This document shows positions 18,128 to 26,696 of a stretch of 64,000 bases of DNA, piece after piece (within the stretch, counting starts at the first letter, position 1; every line of letters begins with the position of its first letter). Under the pieces are notes generated by a model. It was not told the origin of the DNA and did no database searches. It worked only from the letters and a program-made list of their open reading frames with translations. A program made the position numbers and the translations under genes. This DNA is from DATFVJ01 sp963851085 (GTDB lineage Bacteria; Actinomycetota; Actinomycetes; Streptosporangiales; Streptosporangiaceae): assembly GCA_963851085.1 (NCBI GenBank), contig CAWKNX010000004.1, positions 310,001 through 374,000 of the forward strand, read 5' to 3'.

Positions 18128-18288
18128 CGGGCCCGCTGCCCACCTGCTTTCTCGCGGACTGGCCGGTGCCGCCAGGGACTATCGTCACATTCCAGCCCCG
18201 GGTTCTGGCAGCACCCTGGCGCAGCCCGGTTGCCGCCCGTGTCCGGCGCGGCCCCTGCGCGGGTGCGGCGACGGTCATGATGCGCCGG

Positions 18289-18302
18289 GGGACCTTCGCC
18301 TC
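18289..18302 (+). promoter_or_regulatory. DosR-like box GGGACCTTCGCCTC
   Basis: Identical to the box at 2795-2808. It lies 41 bases before the DUF2267 relic start at 18343 and about 370 bases before the TY-Chap-like gene. Confidence 0.6.
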
Positions 18303-18342
18303 TTGGGAGCCGGGTGGCACCTGAGGTAGGTAACGGAGCGTG

Positions 18343-18584
18343 ATGTCGTTCACCGGAGTGGACAGCCCGGACCGCAGCATCAGCAAGGCCAACGCGTGGC
18401 TGGCAGACATTGACGGCCGGGTTCGGCGCTGGCGACCGCGGCCCGGGGGCACAGGGTGCTGCGGGCGTGGCTGTACAACCCTGCGAGATCGCCTCAGCGT
18501 GGAGGTCGCCGCGCATTCGCCGCGCAACTCCCGGAATTGGCGTCGCTGATCACGGCGCGCGGAAATGCACCCACTCGGCCATGA
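18343..18584 (+). pseudogene. DUF2267 relic with several frameshifts
   Basis: It opens MSFTGVDSPDRSISKANAWLADI, like the intact gene at 25889. The following family segments are spread over all three frames: AGFGAGDR, then RVLRAWLY, then LRDRLSVEVAAH, then AFAAQLPELASLI. The last piece ends at a TGA at 18582. At least three indels are required, so this copy is dead. Its boxed promoter remains and points toward the gene at 18670. Confidence 0.75.
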
Positions 18585-18669
18585 GGCCACGCATCAAGGC
18601 TTGCGGAGCCAGCGACGAGCGGTTCACGACGCTGGCAGCGCAGAACTCAATGATGATCAGGAGAGCATC

Positions 18670-19698
18670 GTGGCGGAGACGGAACAGGGTGCTACTGACT
18701 GGAAGGCTCAGGCCCGCGCGGCCTTGCGGGAGCTGAGTATGAAGGACATGCCCAGTTTCGAAATCCTGTTTCTCGATGAGCTGGCCGGGTGGGCGTTCTC
18801 TGTCAGCAACCCTGGTCACGGCTACAACGAGACACACAGCGCCCTGGTGGTGACCACCCTCCTCGGGGCCGTTGAACGCGCCAGATCATTCCGTCCCACC
18901 CAGGTCCCGGCAGAGTCGGACGCGATCGTGGCGACCCGGGAGAAAGTTGTCGCCGGAGCCCACCAGTTCGCCGAGACATCCAAGGGCCTGACACACCTTG
19001 TTGGATTGCTGGCGCCAGCGGCCGTCCGGGAACTCGAGCACAGTGCCGGCCAGCCGACTGCCCAGACCTACTGGCTATATCATCATGCACTTCTCGTGCT
19101 CGCCTCCGGCAAGGGCGGAGACGTCAGCGAGGACACGCTGCGCGGGATCACGGCCGTATTCCAGGCCTGGGACGGGCTCGCGGCCGCGGGATTCGCGCTC
19201 CCATGGCGCACCCGTCAGGACATGGAGTCACGGGCATCTGCCGACATGGTCACCTCCCATGTCGAGACGTTGATTGAGCGCCTGACCGGAGTCGAGAAGG
19301 CGAAGACAGACGCTGACGGCGACTACCCCATCCGTTACCGCAGTGCGCTGTACTTCGTGCGGGTTGTGCCGGCGTGGAAACCGGTCGTGCAGGTCTTCTC
19401 CGTTGCGGTCAACGGCATACAGTTCACCGATGCCCTGGCCCGCGACCTCAATGAGATCAACGCGCGCCTGCACTTCTGCCGCACATTCTGGGTCCGCGGC
19501 CAGGTCCTGGTCGAGTCGGAGCACCTGGGTCCCTCGCTGACCGAAGCTGACTTCCATGAGTGTGCCCTGCACGTCGCCGAGGCCACTGATGCGTTTGCGA
19601 AAGGGCTGGCCGAACGCCATGGCGGACGGCTTGCGTTCGAAGAATCCAAAGAATCCGAGTACGCCTCACCAGCGGACGAGAGGCTCGGCTACCTGTGA
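18670..19698 (+). CDS. TY-Chap/YbjN-like domain protein
   Basis: A 342-residue protein from a GTG with an AGGAG site seven bases upstream. The N-terminal two thirds are helical with no motif that I know (FEILFLDELAGWAFSVSN, LVGLLAPAAVRELEHS). The C-terminal about 120 residues (YRSALYFVRVV, VQVFSVAVNGI, LARDLNEINARLHFCRTFW, VLVESEHLG) look like the YbjN / type III-secretion-chaperone-like TY-Chap fold common in actinobacteria. Role unknown; chaperone-like binding is a guess from the fold. It lies downstream of a decayed DUF2267 leader with a DosR-like box. Confidence 0.65.
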   Translation: MAETEQGATDWKAQARAALRELSMKDMPSFEILFLDELAGWAFSVSNPGHGYNETHSALVVTTLLGAVERARSFRPTQVPAESDAIVATREKVVAGAHQFAETSKGLTHLVGLLAPAAVRELEHSAGQPTAQTYWLYHHALLVLASGKGGDVSEDTLRGITAVFQAWDGLAAAGFALPWRTRQDMESRASADMVTSHVETLIERLTGVEKAKTDADGDYPIRYRSALYFVRVVPAWKPVVQVFSVAVNGIQFTDALARDLNEINARLHFCRTFWVRGQVLVESEHLGPSLTEADFHECALHVAEATDAFAKGLAERHGGRLAFEESKESEYASPADERLGYL

Positions 19699-19812
19699 AT
19701 AACCGGACCAGGCGCGCTGAAGATCCGCAGGCGTAGCCGGTTGGGTTCCCAGCGGCGGGCTTCGCCGACGGCGCGCACCCTAGCCGGTCAAAAGATGGGC
19801 CTGTGAGGTGGT

Positions 19813-19910
19813 CTCCCTTCGCCGGCATTGTCCGGATCAGGTCTTGGGGGTCGCCGTTCAGCCTCCCGGCTGTCCGGCTTCTCAGCATTTCCGTCGCGGC
19901 TCCCCGGGTT
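19813..19910 (-). ncRNA. TPP riboswitch (thi element) without a gene
   Basis: Minus-strand sequence contains the conserved TPP aptamer parts in order: GGGGAGCCGCGACGG, then GCTGAGAAGCCGG (pyrimidine-sensor helix), then GACCCCCAAGACCTGATCCG, then GACAATGCCGGCGAAGGGA (pyrophosphate-sensor side). A perfect CCCCGGGAAACCCGGGG hairpin abuts its 5' end. Reading on toward lower coordinates there is no thiamine gene; the next gene (ending 19698) is on the other strand. The riboswitch is therefore orphaned, presumably after loss of a thiC- or transporter-type gene. Confidence 0.85.
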
Positions 19911-19944
19911 TCCCGGGGAGGTTCGTTCGGTCCAGCTCCCTCTC

Positions 19945-20052
19945 TCACCTCGCAGGCACGTTCATGCCGCGTGTCCCGGCCACGTGCGCCGCGATGGACC
20001 GTTCGGCCAGGAAGTCCAGTGTGCGCTGGTCGACCAGAAGCCGCCGGTTCAT
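19945..20052 (-). CDS. Short ORF, possible gene relic
   Basis: The 35-codon minus-strand frame begins MNRRLLVDQRTLDFLAERSI and AAHVAGT, which looks like true protein (balanced composition) rather than shadow. It stops just before the TPP riboswitch. It may be the truncated start of a longer gene; I cannot name the family with confidence. Confidence 0.3.
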   Translation of the reverse strand: MNRRLLVDQRTLDFLAERSIAAHVAGTRGMNVPAR

Positions 20053-20208
20053 GCCCTGGGACAAGACAACGGTCCGGGCCGGGCGTTGTCCCAAACCGGG
20101 CCGAACGCCCCTAAGCCAGGCGCCATGCAGATGGCAGGGTCACAGTGATGGTGACGCACGCATCCAGTGAGCCTGCTGAGAGACTGCGTCGCGGCGAGCG
20201 GAGGTGAC

Positions 20209-20445
20209 ATGAGGGCTGAGATCGGCGACGAGCTCATTTTTGATGGCCCGGAAGGTGAGCGGTCCGGCCGGATCGGCACCATCGTCGCGCTCACCAGCCC
20301 CGACGGGTCACCGCCGTACGTGGTCCGCTGGCTTGCTGGCTATGAATCACTGGTCTTCCCCGGCCCGCAGGTGCAGATCGAAATACACCACAAGCACCGG
20401 ACGGCGACCGGCCGGCACCGGGCCCGGACTCTGCCAGGTGCCTAG
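20209..20445 (+). CDS. DUF1918 protein
   Basis: A 78-residue protein with a GAGGTGAC ribosome site before the ATG. The first 58 residues (MRAEIGDELIFDGPEGERSG, GTIVALTSPDG, PPYVVRWLAGYESLVFPGP) match the small DUF1918 domain, a beta-barrel-like SH3-type fold common in actinobacteria. The tail (residues 59-78) is basic. Function is unknown. It probably forms a two-gene unit with the following MBL-like gene, whose GTG start lies inside its last codons. Confidence 0.75.
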   Translation: MRAEIGDELIFDGPEGERSGRIGTIVALTSPDGSPPYVVRWLAGYESLVFPGPQVQIEIHHKHRTATGRHRARTLPGA

Positions 20446-21091
20446 CCACAGCCCAGGACAGGCGCGCGGCGGGGCAGCGCGCCTGCGGCTGACCTTGCTG
20501 GGGGTCGGGGCGATGAACTCTCCCCGGTTCGCGCCGGCTGGCCTGCTGGTCAGGTGGGGGTCCGCGCGGATCGCCATCGACGGCGGGCCAGGCGCGGAGC
20601 CACCCCGCCGCCTGCAGGCCTGGCTGGTCACCGACGAACACGCCGAGCTGCATGCGGCGCTGAAGCGGCTAGCACACGAGCACGGCGCGGCGGATCCGGC
20701 CATCAGCGAGTACGTCACCTGCGGCCTGCACGTGCGGCCGCTCCCGGTCGAGCACACCTCCCACCCGACGGTCGGTTACCACATCAGCGCCGGATCCCGG
20801 ATCGCGGTGTGGGCGCCGGAGTTCTGGCGGTTCCCGGACTGGGCGGACGGCGCCGACCTCATGTTCGCTGAGGCCGCCGCCTGGAACCACCCAATCCGAT
20901 TCCGCGGTGGCGCCGGCGGTCATGCCCCCGTCATGCAGGTCGCCGCCGAGGCCGCACGGCGTGGTATCCGCCGCCTCGTTTACGCGCACATCGGCCGGCC
21001 CACACTGCGGGCGATGGACGCAGGGTTACGCCCCCCATTCGGCGAATGGGGAACCGAAGGCCGCACATACACGCTGTCGCCACATTCCTGA
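20438..21091 (+). CDS. Metallo-beta-lactamase-fold-like protein
   Basis: About 217 residues from a GTG that overlaps the DUF1918 stop. It opens LTLLGVGAMNSPRFAPAGLL, the first strands of an MBL fold, with AIDGGPG next. Later MBL-like elements are HTSHPTVGY (about residue 108), GADLMFAEAA and RRLVYAHIGRP. The usual HxHxDH metal motif is not seen: the corresponding position reads VTDEHAELH. It may bind one metal or none. There is no ribosome site of note, so translational coupling is assumed; an in-frame ATG at 20513 is the alternative start. Confidence 0.6.
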   Translation: MPSHSPGQARGGAARLRLTLLGVGAMNSPRFAPAGLLVRWGSARIAIDGGPGAEPPRRLQAWLVTDEHAELHAALKRLAHEHGAADPAISEYVTCGLHVRPLPVEHTSHPTVGYHISAGSRIAVWAPEFWRFPDWADGADLMFAEAAAWNHPIRFRGGAGGHAPVMQVAAEAARRGIRRLVYAHIGRPTLRAMDAGLRPPFGEWGTEGRTYTLSPHS

Positions 21092-21142
21092 CGTCTCCAG
21101 CCGGCGCGCTCCGGCTGCGGAAAATCTCGCCCGGCGGTCGGC

Positions 21143-21570
21143 GTGGACCTGCGATTCGACCTGGTCCCGCTCACCGGCGTCGTTGTCACCCTGAAAAACG
21201 GCCGCAGCGCGTTCGGGCTGTCGCTGGATTTCGCGGTGCTGACCGGCTCGCTCGTCGTCCTCATCGCCATCGCAGCACGCCTCTACCCACCGCGTCGTCC
21301 TCTAAACGGGCGCGGCGTCCCATGGTGAGTATCTGGCCGATGCCCATGAACCGTTCACCGTGTCTTGACCAGGCAGGCGATGATGAGTGAGAAGGTGGCG
21401 AACACCGCGGCGCCGAGGATGATGGCCCCCTGTTCTTCGCCTCCAACGCCATCTACCCGATCGCGATCATGCCACCCGTGCTGCGCTGGTTCGCCCGGGC
21501 CAACCCGCTGACCTACCAGGTCGACATCCTGCGAACGCTCATGCCCCCGGAGGGGCACAGCAGACGGCCC
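21143..21570. pseudogene. ABC-2 permease (DrrB-like) in scrambled pieces
   Basis: Three pieces of one permease occur in the wrong order and orientation. On the plus strand at about 21200-21300 is the C-terminal helix (FGLSLDFAVLTGSLVVLIAI). On the minus strand at 21425-21330 is a middle segment (GAIILGAAVFATFSLIIACL, VKTRERFMGIGQI). On the plus strand at 21426-21545 is the segment that should follow it (LFFASNAIYPIAIMPP, ARANPLTYQVDILRTLM). A local inversion plus transposition has destroyed the gene. It is the natural partner of DrrA-like ATPases such as the relic at 11955. Confidence 0.65.
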
Positions 21571-21587
21571 GGGCTTCGCGAGGCGCT

Positions 21588-21941
21588 TCACACAGCGTCG
21601 CCGTCACGCTCGCCGGTTCGCACCCGCAGCACGCTGTCCACCGGCGCAACCCAGATCTTGCCATCGCCGATCGTTCCGGTGTTCGCGCACTTCGCGATGG
21701 CATCTACCACGGTTTCTGCGTCGTCGTCACCGACGACAACGTCCAAGCGGATCTTGGGCAGCAACGCCGGCTGGCGGTCGCCCGCCCATCCAGCAGCAGC
21801 ACGGCCGGTAACGAGCTGGCCGTACTGCCGGCCAAACCCGCGGACCTCAGTCGCGGTCATCCCGCGAGCGCCGCTGTCAATCACGGACTGGACTACATCG
21901 TCGAGCCTTTCCGGCTTGACGATCGCGGTTATCAGTTTCAT
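21588..21941 (-). CDS. PII-family signal protein with unusual T-loop
   Basis: A 117-residue GlnB/GlnK-fold protein. It opens MKLITAIVKPERLDDVVQSV as in PII, and the C-terminal signature region TGTIGDGKIWVAPVDSVLRV with the RTGERD end is kept, so ATP/ADP binding is likely. The T-loop (about residues 37-62), normally RGHTEVYRGAEY-like with the uridylylated Tyr51, reads YGQLVTGRAAAGWAGDRQPA instead. Canonical tyrosine modification and AmtB contact are therefore unlikely. No amtB or glnD is nearby. It is divergent from the Hsp20/acyl-CoA synthetase unit and may sense energy charge rather than nitrogen (inference). Confidence 0.85.
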   Translation of the reverse strand: MKLITAIVKPERLDDVVQSVIDSGARGMTATEVRGFGRQYGQLVTGRAAAGWAGDRQPALLPKIRLDVVVGDDDAETVVDAIAKCANTGTIGDGKIWVAPVDSVLRVRTGERDGDAV

Positions 21942-22204
21942 GCGGCTCGCCTCCCGTTCCGGTCAGTTGCGAGGCCGGTCAAACATGATGCCCTTCCTTC
22001 ATCAACCATCGTCCACTTTCAGAGTCTGACGAAGGTCCGCATGCAGTTAGGGGCCAAGGTCGGTCGCGGCACGGGCGGAAGACCCCCTTTGAGCGTGGGT
22101 CCGCGACGCCCGCAAGATCGCGCCACACCTTGGGGAATGCCTCGTTGGCGGCTCCGCGTCAGTGCCGAGAGCGCCGCCGCGCGCATTTGGTTCGCAATCG
22201 GCAA

Positions 22205-22218
22205 GGGACTTTCGACTC
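22205..22218 (+). promoter_or_regulatory. DosR-like box GGGACTTTCGACTC
   Basis: Lies 88 bases before the Hsp20 start at 22306 and agrees with the consensus at 12 of 14 positions. A possible half-site on the other strand (CGGACCTTCGTCAG, about 22025-22038) faces the PII gene. Confidence 0.6.
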
Positions 22219-22305
22219 TAATTGGAGGGCATTACGGCCCCATTGAGCCGCGCGGGACGGCGGTGGAGTGGAGGTGTGGAGTAAGGCTGCGGAAGGGAGA
22301 ACACG

Positions 22306-22716
22306 ATGACAATGGTGCGGCGGGAGCCCCGGTGGCCGTTTCCCGCGCTGACCGAGTGGCTGGAAGCGCCGATGGCAGGCTGGCGCGGTTTCGGCCCGCT
22401 GATCCGGATCGAGGACTTCGTGGCCGGGGGCCGTTACGTTGTCCGGGCGGAGCTGCCCGGCGTCGACCCCGGCAAGGACATCGAGGTGCATGTGGGCAAC
22501 GGAGTGCTGACGATCAGGACTGAACGCAGCGAGGAGACCAAGAAGCGGCACCGCGGCGAGTTCCACTATGGCTCGTTTGAGCGGACGGTCAGGCTGCCAC
22601 GCGGCGCGGACGAGGGCGACGTCAAGGCGTCGTACGGGAACGGCATTCTTGAGGTGAGCATCGGCCATGCCGGGGCGAAGCCAGAACGCCGGATCACCGT
22701 GGAGACCGAAGTCTGA
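22306..22716 (+). CDS. hsp20: Hsp20/alpha-crystallin chaperone
   Basis: A 136-residue small heat-shock protein. The alpha-crystallin domain spans about residues 35-125: IEDFVAGGRYVVRAELPGVD, IEVHVGNGVLTIRTER, FHYGSFERTVRLPRGAD and the conserved GILEVSI. It would bind unfolding proteins without ATP, as HspX/Acr does in dormant mycobacteria. A GGAAGGGAG ribosome site precedes the ATG. The upstream box and the downstream synthetase gene (63-base gap) suggest a dormancy operon. It is only moderately similar to the second Hsp20 at 34511. Confidence 0.9.
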   Translation: MTMVRREPRWPFPALTEWLEAPMAGWRGFGPLIRIEDFVAGGRYVVRAELPGVDPGKDIEVHVGNGVLTIRTERSEETKKRHRGEFHYGSFERTVRLPRGADEGDVKASYGNGILEVSIGHAGAKPERRITVETEV

Positions 22717-22779
22717 CAGCCGTACGCCGGATGAAAGCAAGCCGACAGCGGATTGCGCCAAGCGCTCGAAGGAGCGTTC

Positions 22780-25548
22780 ATGAAACCCCCGACCGGCGAG
22801 GCCGATTTCTACGCATTACTCACGGACGGGACCACGATCGAGATCCGTCCCGCCCGGCCGCAGGACGCTGACGCCGTGCGTCAGATGCACGCGGTCATGT
22901 CCCCGGACAACAACTACCGGCGGTTCTTCAACCTGAATCCGCGCGCGGCCGAGCAGGAGGCCCAGCGGGTGTGCCGTGAACCAGGTGGCGACCACGCCGC
23001 GTTGCTCGCCTGGCTGGGCAGCCAGCTCATCGGGGTAGCGAGCTACGAACCGGGCAGCGCGCCCGGAGCCGCGGAGATCGCGGTTGCTGTCGCCGATCAC
23101 ATGCACGGCCGCGGCGTCGCGACGCTGCTGCTCGAGCATCTGGTGTCGATCGCCCGACACCGCAAGCTGCAGGCCTTCACCGCGAAGACGCTGGCGACCA
23201 ATGCCGCGATCATGCGTGTCGCCGCCGACGCGGGGCTGCAGGCGAAGCAGGAGGTCGCTGACGGGATCATCGACCTCACCTTTCCGCTTCCCTGCGACGA
23301 CGCCGAGCGTCACCTGGACAGCTACCTGGACACGGTGGCGGGCAGGGAACGCCTTGCCGACGTGGCCAGCCTGCGGCACATCTTCCAGCCGGCATCGGTC
23401 GCGATCGTCGGCGCCAGCCGCCGCCCGGGCACGGTCGGCCGCGCCATCCTGCACAACGTCGTCACCGGCGGCTTCGCCGGGCACCTGTATGCGGTCAACC
23501 CCAGGGCACGCCAGGTCGAAGGCGTGCCGTGCGTGCCGTCCGTGGCCGACCTGCCCGAGCCGGTGGACCTTGCCGTCGTGGCGGTCCGCGCGGCAGCCGT
23601 TCGGGATGTGGCTGAGCAGTGCGGCCAGCGCGGTGTCATGGCGCTGATCGTGATCACCGCCGGGTTCGACGCCGACACCGGCGCCGACCTGCTGGCCATC
23701 TGCCGCCGCCGCGGCATGCGGCTGGTCGGCCCGAACTGTTTCGGCATCGCGGTGCCGCACCTCGGCCTGAACGCCACCTTCGCCGCGGCCCATCCCGTGC
23801 CGGGTGCGGCGGGCCTGGTCGCGCAGTCCGGTGGCGTCGGCGTGGCGCTGCTCGACCATTTGACCCAGCTCGGCGTCGGGGTTTCCTCGTTCGCCTCGGT
23901 GGGCGACAAGTATGACGTGTCGAGCAACGACCTGCTGATGTGGTGGGAGCAGGACGAGCTCACCCGGCTAGCGATTCTCTATGTGGAGTCGTTCGGCAGC
24001 CCGCGGAAGTTTGCCAGGACCGCGCGCCACGTCGGAGCGACGATGCCGGTCCTGACCGTACACCCCGGCGGGTCCGCGGCCGGGCAGCGGGCCGCCACCT
24101 CGCATACGGCGGCCGCCGCCACGCCGCTGATCACCCGGGATGCGCTGTTTGGGCAGGCCGGGATCATCGCCACCACGAGCCTGGGTGAGCTGCTTGAAGC
24201 GGCAGCGCTGTTCGCCAGCCAGCCACTCCCGGCGGGCGACCGGGTCGCGGTGGTGTCGAACGTGGGTGGCGGCGGCGTGCTTGCCGCCGACGCGTGTGCG
24301 GACTGCGGCCTGCGGGTGGCGGTGCTCACACGGAAGACACAAGCCCGGCTGCGCCGGATGCTGCCACCGGGTGCCGCGGTCAAGGGCCCGGTGGACGCCA
24401 CCATCGCCGTGCCCCCGGGCACCTTCCGGTCCTGCCTGGAGGTCGCTGCCGCCGACGACGGCGTGGACATGGTCCTTGCGATCACCGTTCCGACCGTCAT
24501 CGCCGAGCTTGTCCCGGCGATCACGGCGGCGAACGTCGCCAAACCGCTCGCCCTGGCATTGCTCACCCAGCCGGAGGCGGTGCGGCTGCTGCCACGTGAC
24601 GGCAAGGGTGGTCCCGGTGACATACGCCCGGCCCGGCAGGAGGGCAGAGAGGCGGCACGCCGGGCGGTGCCCTGCTACGCGTACCCGGAAAGCGCCGCCC
24701 GCGCGTTCGGGCACGCCGCGCGCTACCGCGCCTGGCGGACCCGCGACCGCGGCACAATTCCGAATCTTGGTGGAGTGCGGGAGGCCGCTGGCCGCGCGCT
24801 CGCCGTCTCCTTCCTTGCCCGCCACCACGACGGCGGCTGGCTGTCCGCGGAGGAAGCGACCGGCCTGCTGTCCTGCTACGGGATCCCGTTGGTCACCACC
24901 CGGCCGGTCACCAGCGCGCAAGGGGCGGTTCAGGTCGCCGCAGGGATCGGCGGGCGGGTCGTACTCAAGGCGGACGTGCCCGGGCTGGTACACAAAAGCG
25001 CCACCGGTGGGGTCCAGCTCGGCCTCAGCAGCGAGCAGGACGTCCGGCGCGCGTACCAGGCGCTGGCTGGCACCTTCGGGCCCGGCCTGCGCCAGGTTCT
25101 CGTCCAGCCGATGATCAGCGGCGGCGTCGAAGTGCGCATCGGCGTCACCCAGGAGCCGGCATTCGGCCCACTGGTCGTGTTCGGCCTCGGCGGCGTGGCC
25201 ACCGACGTGCTCGGCGACCACACCGCCCGGCTCGTCCCCCTCACCGACATCGACGTGGCCGAAATGATCCGGGAGATGCGTGCCGCGCCGCTGCTGTTCG
25301 GCCACCTCGGCACACCGGCGGCCGATGTGGCCGCGCTCGCCGACACAATACTGCGTGTCTCCCGGCTCGCCGGCGACCTGCCCGAGGTCGCCGAACTCGA
25401 CCTCAACCCGGTCATCGCCCGCCCCGACGGTGTCAGCGCCGTCGACGCGCGCGTACGGATCGCTCCGGAAGCGCCGCAAGACCCCTTCTTGCGGCGGCTA
25501 CGCTCACCCCAGGCCAGGGGTATTCCAGCGCATTCGAGGCGCCCATGA
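22780..25548 (+). CDS. GNAT acetyltransferase fused to ADP-forming acyl-CoA synthetase
   Basis: A 922-residue fusion. Residues about 20-175 are a GNAT domain (IEIRPARPQDADAVRQMHAV, VADHMHGRGVATLLLEHLV). Residues about 200-650 hold the CoA-binding and ligase-alpha domains (FQPASVAIVGASRRPGTVGR, GLVAQSGGVGVALLDHL, the SHT motif with the candidate phosphohistidine at about residue 442). Residues about 690-905 are an ATP-grasp beta domain (VVLKADVPGLVHKSATGGV, VEVRIGVTQEPAFGP, ELDLNPVI). This is the Pat/PatZ-type protein acetyltransferase architecture with GNAT at the N-terminus; such enzymes acetylate AMP-forming acetyl-CoA synthetase. An acs with the target motif lies at 30291. The ATG has a GGAG site. 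Confidence 0.88.
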   Translation: MKPPTGEADFYALLTDGTTIEIRPARPQDADAVRQMHAVMSPDNNYRRFFNLNPRAAEQEAQRVCREPGGDHAALLAWLGSQLIGVASYEPGSAPGAAEIAVAVADHMHGRGVATLLLEHLVSIARHRKLQAFTAKTLATNAAIMRVAADAGLQAKQEVADGIIDLTFPLPCDDAERHLDSYLDTVAGRERLADVASLRHIFQPASVAIVGASRRPGTVGRAILHNVVTGGFAGHLYAVNPRARQVEGVPCVPSVADLPEPVDLAVVAVRAAAVRDVAEQCGQRGVMALIVITAGFDADTGADLLAICRRRGMRLVGPNCFGIAVPHLGLNATFAAAHPVPGAAGLVAQSGGVGVALLDHLTQLGVGVSSFASVGDKYDVSSNDLLMWWEQDELTRLAILYVESFGSPRKFARTARHVGATMPVLTVHPGGSAAGQRAATSHTAAAATPLITRDALFGQAGIIATTSLGELLEAAALFASQPLPAGDRVAVVSNVGGGGVLAADACADCGLRVAVLTRKTQARLRRMLPPGAAVKGPVDATIAVPPGTFRSCLEVAAADDGVDMVLAITVPTVIAELVPAITAANVAKPLALALLTQPEAVRLLPRDGKGGPGDIRPARQEGREAARRAVPCYAYPESAARAFGHAARYRAWRTRDRGTIPNLGGVREAAGRALAVSFLARHHDGGWLSAEEATGLLSCYGIPLVTTRPVTSAQGAVQVAAGIGGRVVLKADVPGLVHKSATGGVQLGLSSEQDVRRAYQALAGTFGPGLRQVLVQPMISGGVEVRIGVTQEPAFGPLVVFGLGGVATDVLGDHTARLVPLTDIDVAEMIREMRAAPLLFGHLGTPAADVAALADTILRVSRLAGDLPEVAELDLNPVIARPDGVSAVDARVRIAPEAPQDPFLRRLRSPQARGIPAHSRRP

Positions 25549-25823
25549 ATGGGCCGGAGCACATCTTCGGCAGCGGTTACCCGGTCGCGGATGCCGACGT
25601 TGCGGGTGCGAAGGACGGGGAGGGCTCCGCATCGTGCGGATCGCCATTGCGCGGTGCGCGGACTCGCTCTCCGTTACTCCGCGTCTGCTGGTCTTTGCCC
25701 TTCCCGTCACCTTCATCATATCTCCTGCATGACGCCCGCCACCGCAGGCCAGGGCGGTATTAAGTCCCCGGGAAGGCGGGGGTCGGCTAGCTGGCGGGGG
25801 CTCCCGCTTCAGGCGGCGGGCCC
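25549..25823. other. Intergenic, no clear gene
   Basis: Short frames only. The stretch separates the synthetase from the boxed promoter of the DUF2267 gene. Confidence 0.4.
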
Positions 25824-25837
25824 GGGACCTTCGGCCC
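25824..25837 (+). promoter_or_regulatory. DosR-like box GGGACCTTCGGCCC
   Basis: Exact consensus match 52 bases before the ATG of the intact DUF2267 gene; the leader (ggtaatgagggtgtaggagg) is shared with the other DUF2267 copies. Confidence 0.75.
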
Positions 25838-25888
25838 TGGGCGGGCATGCGCCACCGCCAGGTAATGAGGGTGTAGGAGGAGGTTGTC

Positions 25889-26344
25889 ATGTCTTTTACC
25901 GGCGTCGACAGTCTCGATCGCAGTATCGACAAGACCAACGTGTGGCTGGCCGATATCGCCAGCGGGTTCGGCACCGGCGACCGCCGCCTGGCCTACCGCG
26001 TGACGCGGGCATGGCTACACACTCTGCGGGATCGTCTCACCATCGAGGTGGCCGCGCACTTTGCCGCGCAACTGCCGGAGCTGTTGCGTGGCGTGTTCTA
26101 CGAGGGCTGGAACCCCAGCCGGGTTCCCGGCAGGTACGGTTGCCGCGACTATGTGACGAGGTTCGCCCGCGATGCCCGGATCCGCGAATCCGATGTCGCC
26201 AAGGCCGCGGGTGTCGTCACGGCTGTGGTGCGGCTGCACGTGACCAGCGGGGCGGTCCATGAGGCGCTTGCGTTGCTGCCCGCCGACCTGCGCGAACTGC
26301 TGGAGCCCGCTCCCGCCGGGCACGTGACCGGAGGCCTGCGATGA
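25889..26344 (+). CDS. DUF2267 protein (intact copy)
   Basis: A 151-residue, mainly helical protein. The family core is complete: VTRAWLHTLRDRLTIEVAAH, FAAQLPELLRGVFYEGWNPS, then YVTRFARDARI and a second helical half ending ALALLPADLRELLEP. DUF2267 proteins occur next to universal stress and Hsp20 genes in actinobacteria, but have no assigned activity that I know. The ribosome site is GGAGGAGG. This is the only intact one of four loci sharing this promoter and start (15035, 18343, 33538). It converges on the ACP gene. Confidence 0.85.
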   Translation: MSFTGVDSLDRSIDKTNVWLADIASGFGTGDRRLAYRVTRAWLHTLRDRLTIEVAAHFAAQLPELLRGVFYEGWNPSRVPGRYGCRDYVTRFARDARIRESDVAKAAGVVTAVVRLHVTSGAVHEALALLPADLRELLEPAPAGHVTGGLR

Positions 26345-26391
26345 TCAGCTTCGGCGCCCCGCCGGCACGCGCTGCTCGGCGCGCCTGGGCC

Positions 26392-26631
26392 TCATGGCCC
26401 GGATAGGAAGCGTATGCAGCTGCTAAGGGTGGCGAGCTCCGCATAGTCGTCCTCGTCGATCCGGCGCCCCCATGCATCGCTGAGGATCTCGACGAAGTTC
26501 AGGAAATCGAGCGAGTCCAGCTCCAGGGCATCACGGAGATCCGCGTCAGCGTCGATGCCGTCGATGTCGGAGCCGGGCGCGGCCTTCGCGAGAGCCAGCC
26601 CGACCGCTTCACGTGCCTGCTGAGGTGTCAC
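26392..26631 (-). CDS. Acyl carrier protein, last gene of the acs-pdh operon
   Basis: A 79-residue ACP from a GTG with a GGAGGAACT site. The phosphopantetheine serine is in ELDSLDFLNFVEIL (about residue 43). The acidic helix II and the terminal helix (DDYAELATLSSCIRFL) are standard. It lies 65 bases after pdhC on the same strand, so it is probably co-transcribed with acetyl-CoA-forming enzymes. No ketosynthase or fatty-acid gene is present nearby. It could accept acetyl or lipoyl-precursor (octanoyl) groups for the E2 lipoyl domain; this is inference. It is much more like a type II carrier than a PKS domain. Confidence 0.88.
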   Translation of the reverse strand: MTPQQAREAVGLALAKAAPGSDIDGIDADADLRDALELDSLDFLNFVEILSDAWGRRIDEDDYAELATLSSCIRFLSGP

Positions 26632-26696
26632 AGTTCCTCCGGTTGTTGCACGCCGGATGGGGCAGCCGGGCGACGGCCCGTGGGTTAGGTGCGCCG

